From: Antedon mediterranea
Lineage: Eukaryota; Echinodermata; Crinoidea; Comatulida; Antedonidae
DNA length: 64,000 nt
Direction: 5' to 3'
Assembly: GCF_964355755.1 (NCBI RefSeq)
Contig: NC_092677.1
Location: 4,221,001 to 4,285,000 of the forward strand
Of this stretch, positions 29,301 through 40,400 are shown piece by piece. The translations under genes and the position numbers were made by a program. A model generated the notes under the pieces. The model worked only from the letters and a program-made list of their open reading frames with translations, was not told where the DNA came from and did no database searches. The first letter of the stretch is position 1; each line of letters opens with the position of its first letter.

Positions 29301-30091
29301 ACCTACTATACAGGTGTATATAAATAATTAACATAATAAAGAACGAGGTAGGAGGACAACATAACAATCACAGAGACAAAGTTTTTCTATATGTTAAGAT
29401 AGACATATTCCTTTATTTTGTGAGGAGAGAGCGAGATAATCTCACTACTCCCTACTTTTGTTTTCATCTAAAGTATAACCCACATATTCAAATCAACAGT
29501 TTATCAGTTTTTAATTATTGTTTATTTTATTTAGATGTCTGTGAAAATGTCCAGATATACGAAAACTTTGACTACTGTGCTGAAATAAACACGAAAGAAC
29601 ATTGTAAGAACGACAAGTTTCTTCAGCTGCTGTTCTGCAAAGAGAACTGCGACTATGGGTGCAGTAAGTAGTTTGTATTGTATACAAACCATTTTTGGAT
29701 TTATAAGTTTTTATTTATTGCCAAAAAAAAAAGATGAAGTGTTAGGTATTGATAGTCTATAGTCATATCACCTAGATAGTTTGTATTAGTTTTAAAGTTT
29801 AATCAGTTTTAATCCTACCATTGATAAATAGTACCTTAGATAAACGACTCATCACAAGATAGACTTTCTGAACAGATAAAATTACCATTGGGAACACAAT
29901 CACAAAGTCTGTAATTTCAAATAAACAAAAACACATTTGGTACAATTACGTCAGGTTAGGAAAAAACATCTGACATCTAAAGTACGTAATGGAAATTATT
30001 AATAATAATCAAAATTTATTATTTTACCACAGAAAAGTCACCCGATGTTCTTAAGTTGATAAAACAACAACACTTACCGAAGGAGGAGTAG
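14399..30091 (+). CDS. Secreted CAP-EGF-ShKT protein, nine exons, 330 aa
   Basis: Exons: 14399-14432, 19159-19307, 24679-24975, 27297-27394, 27680-27768, 28313-28348, 28833-28934, 29535-29663, 30033-30091. All introns are GT-AG and the summed length, 993 nt, is 331 codons with stop. Residues 1 to about 19 form a hydrophobic signal peptide (MEFSVLIFLIVVVKATWA), so the protein is predicted to be secreted. A CAP (CRISP/Ag5/PR-1) domain spans about 30-195: 'NSLRRKA', 'TASNMKMLHWDKALEEEA' and 'LAWADADKVGC' match family blocks. A Cys-rich hinge follows (about 208-235), then an EGF-like module with 'CTCECSYGTGTDC' (about 236-269) and an ShKT-like six-cysteine module (about 270-312). Domain modules from exon 6 onward have phase 1 boundaries, typical of exon shuffling. 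Both CAP-tetrad histidines are replaced (Leu in 'NTLNSLRR', Arg in 'SRFLQLAW'), so metal binding is doubtful. Exon 9 is less certain: readthrough of exon 8 would stop at 29671. The function is unknown, and the ShKT name does not imply toxicity. Confidence 0.85.
15389..15533. mobile_element. Foldback element family A, copy 4
   Basis: The left end 'aagctctgtcaacactatca' and right end 'gatagtatagacagagcttt' are inverted. The core has two 'aaatatggt(g)tagtgatatg' blocks and 'catgtctatatgggcaaata'. Located in intron 1 of the CAP gene. Confidence 0.87.
17070..17217 (+). mobile_element. LINE 3' end with (TGATT)n tail
   Basis: AT-rich sequence ending in 'aatacatctgattttgattg' and then several 'tgattgatt' units. 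A 3' flank that finishes in a short microsatellite is typical of 5'-truncated CR1/L2-like LINE insertions. No coding part is present, and the clade cannot be assigned. Confidence 0.5.
17449..17593. mobile_element. Foldback element family A, copy 5
   Basis: The left end 'aagccttgtctacactagca' and right end 'gataatgtagacagagcttt' are inverted. The core runs in the opposite order to copy 1 ('cctatatatgaaca', then 'ccatatttgggcaaatcaca'), so this copy is inserted in the other orientation. Confidence 0.87.
17668..17876 (+). repeat. Dispersed repeat family C, copy 2
   Basis: Blocks 'tggatttacctgaaaactgt', 'aaagcaacaaatagtcaaac', 'tggttgaatttaaatg', 'gaagtgattaactttaac' and 'aaatggcctatttaagtc' occur in the same order as at 2530-2832. 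It is a truncated or diverged copy inside intron 1 of the CAP gene. Confidence 0.7.
19780..20012 (+). repeat. Dispersed repeat family C, copy 3
   Basis: Starts 'tgccattttattgtcaaatg' and continues with 'ttttggttgaatttaaccg', 'tactgaagtgattt' and 'cctattcaaagtctga', ending near 'gacaatgtatatttaag'. In intron 2 of the CAP gene. Confidence 0.7.
20485..20655. repeat. Dispersed repeat family D, copy 3
   Basis: Contains 'gggacactcctattaagggg', 'aaacgaatgaggg', 'ccaatctctatttaggt' and 'gggtcctaaatgtgtccttt', the best preserved set of D motifs in the window. In intron 2 of the CAP gene. Confidence 0.6.
21992..22124. mobile_element. Foldback element family A, copy 6
   Basis: The left end 'aagccctgtctacactatca' and right end 'tatagtgtagacagagctta' are inverted. 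The core 'aaatatggtagtgatatgac' is present once. About 133 bp, inside intron 2 of the CAP gene. Confidence 0.87.
22288..22337. repeat. Dispersed repeat family D fragment, copy 4
   Basis: A short piece, 'ctattaaggggacaccct' with 'caacgaagtgtct', abutting a family A element. Confidence 0.45.
22339..22506. mobile_element. Foldback element family A, copy 7
   Basis: The left end 'aaagctctgtctacactatc' is perfect. The right end 'gatagtgtagacagaggatt' is slightly mutated. The core contains 'ccatatatggacatgaggat', 'accaccatatgttggcatat' and a third 'ccattatttcggcacatca' block. At about 168 bp it is the longest simple A copy here. Confidence 0.88.
23126..23267. mobile_element. Foldback element family B (short subtype), copy 4
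   Basis: Ends 'agcttatttcccactagcga' and 'gtctctagggaaccacgctt'. The inner inverted blocks are 'acgcaaggacgtaacgcaac' and 'gtacatccttgcgttgcgtc', and the core is 'gaccaatcacaacgatggat'. A further B-like fragment follows at about 23290-23370. In intron 2 of the CAP gene. Confidence 0.83.
24330..24633 (+). repeat. Dispersed repeat family C, copy 4
   Basis: Full-length-looking copy ending about 45 bp before exon 3 of the CAP gene: 'tgccattttaatatcaacat', 'tgacagcctatgtgttttt', 'ttgaatttaaccgtttattt', 'aaatggcctattcaaagttt' and 'gacaatacatctttaag'. Confidence 0.75.
26220..26456 (-). repeat. Dispersed repeat family C, copy 5 (reverse orientation)
   Basis: On the plus strand it starts 'aaaatggcatattcaaaaac' and contains 'aaataaaccgttgaattcaa', 'gctttaaattacagtttttc' and 'agacaataacatctttaa'. 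The block order is mixed, so part of the element may be rearranged or inverted. In intron 3 of the CAP gene. Confidence 0.55.
27457..27515. repeat. Second copy of the repeat seen at 11738
   Basis: The block 'gcagtggcgtaacggctatg' followed by 'ctggttaaaccagggtcc' matches 11738-11800 with a few changes. It lies about 60 bp after exon 4 of the CAP gene. Confidence 0.4.
28099..28257. mobile_element. Foldback element family B (short subtype), copy 5
   Basis: The left end 'aagcttaattcccaaccact' is degraded; the right end 'gcgtctatagtgggaactac' is recognisable. The core is 'ggccaatcataaacaatgga' with 'tcaagtccttgcgttgcgtc'. It sits in intron 5 of the CAP gene, about 55 bp upstream of the 36-nt exon 6. 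Confidence 0.8.
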
Positions 30092-30353
30092 TAGAGAAAC
30101 CATTTAAGATGAATTCTGCATTCCAAAACACATCGCGACGACGTCATAATGTCATTGACATTTTGACTTCAGAAGACGATGCGCTGCATAAAGTCATCGA
30201 CTTCGAATAATCTTTACAAGATGAAATCGATGAAAATAACATTATTAACAATAATATATCAGACTAGTTTGTTTCTCTACTAAGGAATTAAAACGCTTAC
30301 AGCGTGACGTCACTAAAGGTTGCCATTAAACCTTACAGTTTAGCACTTATTTT

Positions 30354-30359
30354 AATAAA
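30354..30359 (+). terminator. Candidate polyadenylation signal of the CAP gene
   Basis: AATAAA about 263 bp after the exon 9 stop codon. This is a consistent 3'-UTR distance, but the motif is common in AT-rich DNA and no transcript evidence is available. Confidence 0.35.
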
Positions 30360-30694
30360 ACATGAACAGATTAAAATGAAATACAAAAACAACAAAACAT
30401 AAATCATAATTTAAGAAATTAAGACAGACCAATAATTCTAACTTACAACAACGTAATTCCATTTAGTAAATAAACAAATAAGACAAATGGCCAAATGGTG
30501 TAATGCTAATGCAGACCACTTAGCTCACAAAACAAAATGGAATTGAAAATAGGTACATGGGTTTAATGTTAACATAGGCCTATTCTATATTATTAAACAG
30601 ATAATTGTCATAATGGTATGTTTAACAATGGGAGAAGGGCCTAATCAATGTCTCTATTATTTAAACTTGAATCTAAAAAAAATACCACAGTTGG

Positions 30695-30832
30695 ACCCAT
30701 TATGTCACTATTCAGGGAACACTTTCCAGTGAAACGAACACGGGCTATGATATATTTTCTACCACCTTAGGCGGCCTTATTCAAATGGCTATTCTAATGG
30801 AACACTTATGGGTTCCTCATTGGGGGACTGTA
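30695..30832. repeat. Dispersed repeat family D, copy 5
   Basis: Contains 'cactattcagggaacacttt' plus 'ccagtgaaacgaacacggg' and 'attctaatggaacac', in the order seen at 4240 and 20485. Confidence 0.5.
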
Positions 30833-32139
30833 AATGAATAATAAAACACACCTGTATATAAGATTATGCTGTAACGTATACATTGGAATTATTCGTATAG
30901 ATATAACTTCTTGTTGGTAAATGTTGTAATAAGTGTAAATATAATATATATAATGGATGTACAGTATATAAGGTAAATGCAGCTGATCACAAACAACTCA
31001 GTGGTTACAACAAACTTAATTCAAACATTTCATGTAAATGAACATTGGAATTTAATTTAATAATTTATTTATATATTGACAGATAGTACAATGTTTATTT
31101 AGCCTCAAGTAGGCTATATAGCCCGATTATTACTGGGTGAGAATTCTAGCCCAGGTCGTTATGCATGTAGTAGTAGGCCTACGTGTCTCCTTTGACCACG
31201 AGACCAATAGTAATAGGTCTAAAACAGTATACAATTAAACACTTTTTAGTAACACATCGATCAATTTCACCACTAAGAGACCACGCATCAGTGTGTTTTA
31301 CATTATCTAATGAAAGTTCTCAAACAACAGGAAACCCGTGTATAACAGAAAGGGGATATTCATAGTATGTTGACACGTGTAAATTTCCTTGGGGCAGCAG
31401 TACTTCTCCTCTCGGGACCACACGAGAGAAACTTCCTGATGTCACCAGTTTTAAAAAGTTCGCCATGAACACACACTAAGACATTAACAACACGTGTTGT
31501 TCTATCTATCTACAATGATATGTCTAAGGATAGCTACAGATAATTTTTGATACTACACCTCGGGAAAAGGTTGATGCGTGGTTTCCTTAAACGCAGCAAA
31601 AACTGGCAATGTTTGATAATTTGCAACTTATTTACCTTGCCGTAGTAAAAGTGCTGGAATCTTACTAATATCTCAGGTGTATATATAAATATATATTAAT
31701 ATGCTGTCAAGCTTGTGAAGTCCCGTTGTATTATGAACCTTGATGAAACTAAATAAATTGCAACATTACAATTAATTTGCTTTTGCTATTTATTTGGAGT
31801 TTCTTTTTCAGCAATCTTTAATGTTCGATTTTTGGTTTAAAAGGTTTTGGAATTAATAGATTAATACAACCGTTACATGGCGATTAATTTACTTAACGAA
31901 TCTTCTATTATTTTGTGGAAAGAAACGATGTCTCATCAGGCAGGTATACAAATATTTGTATACCTCCTCCATGGTATCACTGAGATACTGATGACAGTAG
32001 GCTACTGACAATAGTAGAAATTCGATTTCCTGTAATTCATAAATATCCGATGAAAACAAAACAAATGTTAACAAAAATACAAAAAGTGGATTTTTTTACA
32101 AGATTAAACGGTTTTAACGTGGAGGAATTACGTATACGA

Positions 32140-32222
32140 GGCAGTAAACAGACAATAAAGGGCAGTAAACAGACAATAGACGGCAGAAAACAGACAATAG
32201 ACGGCAGAAAACTAAATAGCGG
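32140..32222. repeat. 21-bp minisatellite
   Basis: Units start at 32140, 32161, 32182 and 32203 with consensus 'ggcagtaaacagacaatag'. The reading frame through it repeats Ser-Lys-Gln-Thr-Ile because the period is a multiple of three. A further isolated unit lies at about 32295-32330. No gene is inferred. Confidence 0.85.
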
Positions 32223-34416
32223 GCAGCCTTATACCAAAGAGTCGATTGAGTCATGTCACCGATGGATGGGATGGGGGACTCCAGCACGGAAAAAAATAGA
32301 CAATAGAGGGCAGTAAACAGAGAAAATAGAAACGTTTTAACTTTGAATAAAGGAGTTTACTAATATTGTCTAATTTTAAACAATCACAACAAAATTTTAT
32401 ATTTAATTTTAATAACGTGACGTCTCAATTATAATAATATAATAATTATACCAGCTGCTCTATCTATTCTTACAATCATTTTAAAATTCCGCTTTTGTAA
32501 TCCTACCCTGTAGAAACAAAATTTATAGAAAACCCAGAAAACCTTACTACAGTACAACCATTCACTAAATCTTTGCAGTATTGCAAGACTTTTCTTCAAA
32601 CGGCCAAAATAATTTATTGTTAAATATATTAAGTAATACAAATGACCATAAAAATACCCGAATTTAAAGGAGCACCATTTTAAATACATTTTCTTTCTTT
32701 GTCAAAAAAAAAAACACATTTTTTTTGGACATCAAAATGCATTTTCCCAACATTTTAAATAGCTTTTACTGAAAATGAGAAAGAAAAAAATTCAGTTTTA
32801 CAGCATATTTTTAAGGAATGCATATTGAAAATACATTTTGCGTATTTGTGTACGATCTCTTATAAATTTAATTAAAGCCAGGGGGAAATATATATTCCTT
32901 CATGGTTGAAGTTTACTCTTTTTAAGTTTTTGTTTTGTTTTAATGGTTATTTAGGTAAAAATCTTTACCCTAATATATTTGTGCATATTTAGTAAAAAAA
33001 AATAAATACTGGTAATACAAATTTAATAAGGTAATGTAATAAAATATTTGTTCAAAAAACAAGCAAGCAAATGCATTTGTACGTTGATTAAAGTTGACGA
33101 TACGCACGATCCAAATACAAAAATTAGCGGAAACGATGAAAGTGACGCGGAAAATAATCGTAATACGTCGGCTTTGATTTCTATCGTCTGAATGTCAGGT
33201 ATACGTAGTAAACGCGATCGATTAGGATATTAACGCTAGCATTTATATGCTTCTCGAAACGTAATACTGTAATATAAAACAAAATTACACAAATTAAATT
33301 TAACAATAGATATGTTTTCATATAAAGTTTGCGGTACAACACGTATGTAGTTCTGAAAAGAGTTTCTCAACATTTTGATCAATATGCTTTGATTGTCCCT
33401 CAAGAGTAAGAATGCTGGTAGTCCAGGACATAGAGCATAAATACGTTTACATGCTCTTTTCTTTACCATAGTCAAAAAAGCGCTATCGGAGTTGCATTGC
33501 AGTTCAGCATTGCTCTGCGAGTTATATCTCTGTTGCGAGTGACCTAGCTGAAGAGCTAATGCGACTATACTCTGGTAAAGAACAGTACTTCAAGACACCT
33601 TCAGTACAATTTGTGACGTTTTGTAAAAATAATACATATATATTACTTTAAAAACATTAAACCAGTTCATTCCTTGTCTTAAATGTACGTTTTATGGTAA
33701 ATTATGATAAAAAGTGAGAAACAATGCACTACCTAGGTAGCTCGCGGCGACTGACCTCTCGTGGACGGTCTTTAGGCCTAGCCTAGCTAGGCTTAGTTTT
33801 GTAGGCCTAGCTGGTAAACATCGGTAACGTACGAACATCGTATGCTACTTATATACCTAGCCTGACGTTGTATAGTTGCTGCATTAGTCTTTCTATTTTT
33901 GCCAGACTCCGTTGATACAAATTGGGGAAAACCCGGTATTTTCGCTGAAAAGTTAGGAGTCTTCCATTTGTTTTGGCCTCACGATCGATCGAAAAGTGGG
34001 TGAATTACAGAAGAAAAACAGAAATATCAATCCGCGCGCAATGCATTTTGGGATTTATAGCGGGCCGCTATAATTATTAGAATTGACTTATTTTTTACAT
34101 TTTTAACCATTCAAAGACAAAAAAAGTTATCGCAATAGGACCATATAGTATCATTTTTAGATTAAATATAGTTTGTGATCTTAAAATAGATCTAAAAAAG
34201 GTAGGGAAGGTGTCTTTAAAAAAACAAGATACTTATATTAGTTTAAATACCCAATTTTACGATATAGTTAAAGAAATAAATCCTAAATAAACGACAAAGC
34301 TTATATCAATAACACTTAGAATATTTACACTGGCTGAAGAAAAAATAAATATTAATTTAAGGTATAGGCAGAAATTCAGGATATTAAATAAAATTAGAAA
34401 TCTTCTGTAACTTCTG

Positions 34417-37400
34417 TTACTCCATTTTGGCTATAAGTTTCTGGAATAGTAACTCGATGGCAGAATTGCGCTTGGCACCGACTTCAAGGACCTCCTTGTG
34501 GTTAGCTTCCTCATCCGTCTCCTCATCTCCCAGCATTATACATTTGTTTGTTATAAGAGAAAGACCAAAAACCCTCAAACCACAGTGCCTGGCAACAATC
34601 ACTTCTGGACATGTACTCATACCTGCAAATAACCAGTAAATGTCAGCAATACAGTAATCATTTTTCTCTCCCAATAAACATTCATTTGGATGATGATAAA
34701 AAAAAATGTATAGCCTGTTGTGACTTATTTTAGCTGTCAATTGAGCAGTGCATGCCCCAAATGAACCCACTGGATCTACCCCTGAATATACAACCTAGTT
34801 TTTAAATTTTCTTACCCACTGCATCTCCTCCAACCTTATTGATGAGGGCGATTTCAGCTGGGGATTCGTATGAGGGTCCAGACACCATGCAGTAGACGCC
34901 TTCCCGCAAGAACGACGAATAGCCTAGACTGTCTGCAAGATCTCGTGCTAACTTTCTCAGCTTAGGATCATATGCTTTTGAAATTGCAGGAAATCTTGGT
35001 CCAAATCTTTAAAAAGACAAGAATTTAAATTAAAACAACTAAGCGACATTGCCACAACCCATTCCGAGTTACACTATCAAAAAGGTGTGGAATTTTGAAA
35101 ATGTAAATCTTTCTGCAAATCTTTAATAGAGTTGAATGTAGTGCAAATCTCGCTTGAATTGAGAGCTCTTATACAATTACTATAGGGTCTATTTACTGTT
35201 TACCAAAACCAAGTAACCTTTGTCTCATAAGAATGTTTAATATGTTTCGACTTTGGTGAATACAATGGAAATTTTATCTTTTAAGGAGATGACATAAATT
35301 GGGTGATGCTATTGTTATAGATAAATTGAGAGATAATGTGATTAGGTGATGGCGTTGTTACATCATGGTGTTATTCACCCTAAACTTTGTATTTGCAACC
35401 ACAAATATGTATTTCAATATTATGCTGGTGGTTCCTGTACAGAAGTTACTTATAAAAAAACATGTTCAGTTTCACATCACCTCCAATATGCGATAAGGAG
35501 GTGATGTGAAACTAACATGTTTTTTTATAAGTAACTTCTGTACAGGAACCACCAGCATAATATTGAAATCATAAAGTTCTCAAAACACAGCAACAAAAAT
35601 TGAAAATGAGATTTAGAAATTGTTTGAATAATGATAAGATTATTAATTATTATTGAAAGGAGGAAACGATTGGATAAATTCCATTTCATAAAAAATGCAT
35701 CATTTGATATTATTATACAGAGTTTATCCAATTATTGGAGACCGAGAAAATTAATTTTATCATTTAACATAAAACTGTATACATTTGTTGTATGAGAGAA
35801 ACAATCAAATCTACAGAAAATGAGTGTTTTAAATTAACAAAAACGGAAAAAAACAGCATGTATTTGTTTCACGTTGTGACCAGTCCACAGGAGCGGTGCA
35901 CAGTTTCGTCATATCACGTAGACATAAAACCACACAACAGCAGGAACCAGACATGGAATTTAGGGTAATTTGTAAAAGATTTAAAAGCAAACAGATTACA
36001 AAATAGAATGGACAAAGGTAAAAGGTCATGCTAGTCTTTCAGGCTGTATTTAAGGATCAATAAAATCACAAGCATGTATGAGACGGTAAAGGTGCATTTC
36101 AATAATATTAGCATTCTAGAAATAATGTAAAGCCACACAGAGAGATACCATGAATATAATAAAATCATTGATATCATTTTTGTAAAGGTGATTAAACTCG
36201 AAAAACCTTTTTCTTTAACCTTCTTTATTGCCATTTTATAATATGATAATAATGTATGCATGTTTTTTTTTTATATATTTTTAAATGCAAGTGAAATGAA
36301 TAAACATCTACCACATATTATAATTTTATACCAGTATGTTTCACAATCTTGCGACATAATAAATTGTAATGTTTCATAACTTTCTTTGTCCTTTTTTCCC
36401 ATTCATTTCACTATCAGTATCAAACAATCCACATTATTTATAGATATTTTTTTTACAATAATTAAAAATAAGATACATTTTTTTTATATTATATATTTTT
36501 TATATTACTATGGTCTAGTTCTTAAATGAGTCTTATTTTGTATAAATGTATTAAAAATAAGATAAATTTTTTTTAATATTATATATTTTTTATATTACTG
36601 TGGTCCAGTTCTTAAATGAGTCTTATTTTGTATAAATGTATTACTGGTAGCTCAAGTGCTACTTCAAGCTTGTTTCAATCCTATGGTCCAGAGTTCAATT
36701 GTGTTCAATGGTTAAGTATTATTAATGCAAAGATGAGAGATGTGGGTGTTCTGCCTCGTGCAGTATACTGTGTGTTAGATAACATCCCCAAATAATGGAC
36801 ACTCTGGAATGATAGCTGCTCCAGAACAGAAATTAAAATCTAATTTATTTTGTGAACTTTCATCTAATTTTTTTAAAAACAAAATGTTTCCCACAGAAAC
36901 TAGTGTACAGGACCTACCTTTCATCGTTGGGTCCACACAATGGATTGTTGCCTGATAGCCCTGGCATGTTGATATGATCTTTGATGATCATTACGTCACC
37001 AACGTTATAATCCCTGTTCACACCTCCGGCAGCGTTTGTTACAAACAAGGTCTTAATACCAAGTAGGCGCATCACTCTCACCGGTATAGTAAGCTAAATC
37101 AAGTAGGAACAAATAAAATAGAAATCATTCATTCATTTTTTCTTTATTCTTTATACTAGGTATAGGCTATTTAGTCAAAGACTGTTCTCCCAGGGGGCCC
37201 AGCTATGATCAGTGGCTGTGTAAGTTTACTGCTGTAGTACACTGGGGTAACCCCCTACTCGTCTCGAAAGATGTACTAGGTTCTTTAAAGTGCACATGAG
37301 CTTGATGTGTACACTGGTTTGTACTTATCTGAGAAGACTCGTTCTACCACCAGAACCATGGAGCGAGTGAGCCTTGAACCCGATGTTTAATATGGCTTTG

Positions 37401-40400
37401 TAATTGCGGTTCTACCGTCTTAACCGCTCACCACTCACTCGCTGCAGTTTAATATCCATTATGTAACATAGATACAGAACAGTATTAATACAGTTGAATA
37501 GTCAAAATCCTTCATCAAAGTGTCTACATAATGAGAATGCCCCTAAATACAGTAGGAGCTAATGCTAAAAAATACTGTACTGTACTGTACGCCTTGTTTG
37601 TTTCACACATTTTCTACTGAACGTACTGTAAGAGGGGTGTGTACTGTAATACAGGTGTCTCCAGAATAGGTATGACCTCTGAATAGGGACGTTCCAAAAA
37701 AGGGGGTGTACTGTATTCAAAACTATATCTTTTCAACCATGTTGATACAGTAAAACATTACGTACCTCGGGTAATGAATATCCCTCGTAAAAATGGAATC
37801 TTCCCAACATGCACATCACTGGTTTTCCCTCGATGTGACCAAACACAAATTCACTTTTATGTCCTTCAACTTAAAAACAAAAATAACTTAAAATTTAATA
37901 ATTTTACAAACAGTTATAAAATACTTCATTTCAAGGATTTGTATTTGTAACGTTACCAAGGATTTTTAAGATTGGTTTTTTAAGTACAGGTAGTCTAAAA
38001 TAATATAATTGACTTCAGATATCTACAATGTCTTTAAAAATTATGATAATATATTGATACAGAGTAAAATAAAATAATTACTGTGCATTCTATTACAGTA
38101 GTCTGTACACAGGCAGAGTAACAGGAGCAACAGTTGTACAATAAATAAATTAATATACTATTATTTATAATATATGCAGTTTCTAATGAAACCCTAGACA
38201 CAGTATGGTACATTGTCTGAATTAGTAAATCTCTAAGATTACCTATGACATTTAAAAGAAGTGTTGAGATAAATGACATACCACTGAATGACGACAAGCT
38301 TAAACAAAACAAATAGCACGTTGTATTATGATAACCTGGCAACCTAATTATGTTAAATCGTAGATAATCACAGTATTCATGGTAGGTTTATAAACCTACC
38401 ACTTAAGTAACGTACTACAAAGACCCCACCCACAATGACCCCACCCAAACACAACATTACAATAGTAAATTAATCACTGTCCTATCAGATAGGTGGTAAT
38501 CCCCCTGATACAGGGGCTATTTTGTGAACCAGTTTACCGGGGTAACCCCCTACCCGTCTCAAATGATGAACTGGGTTCTTTAAAGTGCACACAGGTTATA
38601 ACTGTCTATCACTGGACCTACGGTTTATAGTCATTATCCGAGAACATGGAGCGAGTTGGCCTCGAACCCTTGCCAATACTGTTGGCTCTTTTAGGTAAAC
38701 GTCACTTTAACTGCTCAGCCATTTTAATCGCTATAATTGTTTGATGAATGTTGATAATACAGTCATTTCTAATGCTTAAATGCTGTGGTTTTCTACCATT
38801 TTGTCATTACTAGGGTCAGAACCTTAGTACCTGGGTGGAGGTAATAATCACTACCACAAAGTAAACATATGGCCCAATAAGGCAAGTTTCTCAGAAACAC
38901 AGGATGCTACAGTATACCTCAATAACCTTTGTGCTGTAGTCTACCAGATGTTTATGTTAATGTACTACTTTATTCCACCGCTGTACAATCATTAAACTTG
39001 ACTGTTCGTCAACTGATAAACCGTACCTGCCTCACATGAATTATAAACCAAATAGAGTCACCTAAAACTCCAGACATAAGGTCAATATATGATTTTACAT
39101 ACAGCATATTGCATTACACTTGAAGTTATAATAGGGAAGTAGACATTACATGGCCTGCGCGAGACTTCTGATACTGATGTTGTAAGTAACCTCTGTCAAG
39201 ACAGATGTTGTTGGGTAAAAATGATGCAATAAATACAGTAGATAAAAATCAAAAGAACTTAGTACATCTTTCGAGACGAGGGGGGGGGGGGGGGCGGAAT
39301 AATAATAATTTACATCGTCTACTGTATATTACTAATGTCATCAAAAAGTAACGAGCACTTAGCATTTCAATGTTTACAAGAAGTGCGGCGCACTATCTAG
39401 CAAATAACCTAATATAACATCTGTACTGTATAATGACAGACGGAAATAACATTCTAAACAGAATTCACACAGCAGATGTTGATTTGAAAAATGATTTTAT
39501 ATTGACCCCAAAATTTGTTGTTCTATATTGTTTTGTTTTTCTGGCGTCACACAGTCACATGATGTAATCACGCTAACTCGGAAGCAATGTTCGTTATTGT
39601 CACGATTACAGATAGGCATTAAGTATAGTAAACAGTTCGATAAAACTCAAGATTACCTAATAGGCATTAAGTACAGCAAACCGTTTGATAAAACTCTTGT
39701 CATGATAAAACTAATCACAAGTAAATATTTATTGAATAATCATAACCAGTTTATTGAGACATTAACATTTGAAAACCGCAGCCTGGGCTACTGTACTACT
39801 ATGTGGTACAGTGCACCAGGATGTTTGGAACAAGTGTACAGTATACTTACTACTAATTAGTATACATGACGTACTGAATGGTTACATAGTTCACTATAAA
39901 GTTTTTTTAAAGGAGGAAGGGAGAGAGAAAGAAGGGAGAGGGAAAGAAGGGAGAGGAAATAAGGGAGAGGAAAGAATAGAGAGGAAATAAAGGAGAGGAA
40001 ATAAAGGAGAGGAAAGAATGGAGAGGAAAGAAGGGAGAGGAAAAAAGGGAGAGGGAAGAAGAGAGAGGAAAGAAGGAATACTGAATACTGAAATGCTTTA
40101 TTTGTCCATCATCATAAAATAAAAACAGAAATTCTTCTTGAAGATTGACAATTATTAGTACAATACAAAAATAAATAGATATACAATATAATATATTATG
40201 TACACACACATAATTGCACAAAAAATATAAGTTATGAAACACGGTGTAAAAATGACTAGGTATTAAAATTGAATAGGATTCAGGAGATTAAAATAGTTTA
40301 AAACAGCTTTAAAAGGAAGAGGGAAGAAGGAAAAGGGAAGGAAGGAAGAGGAAGAAGGGAGAGGAAGAAGGGAGAGGGAAGGAAGGAAGAGGAAGAAGGA

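Larger units (their letters stand above)
30092..34416. other. Intergenic region between the CAP and PNP genes
   Basis: No gene recognised. It holds family D fragments near 30.7 kb, a 21-bp minisatellite at 32140-32222 and long AT-rich stretches. The two flanking genes converge, so 3' UTRs of both should lie here. Confidence 0.6.

Noticed and set aside
32050-32316. An 88-codon frame with repeating Ser-Lys-Gln-Thr-Ile
   Set aside because: Created by a 21-bp minisatellite; no flanking conserved sequence.
34623-34770. Upstream extension of the frame containing the last PNP exon (start at 34770)
   Set aside because: The acceptor at 34623-34624 and exact family alignment show that the codons before 34622 are intron.
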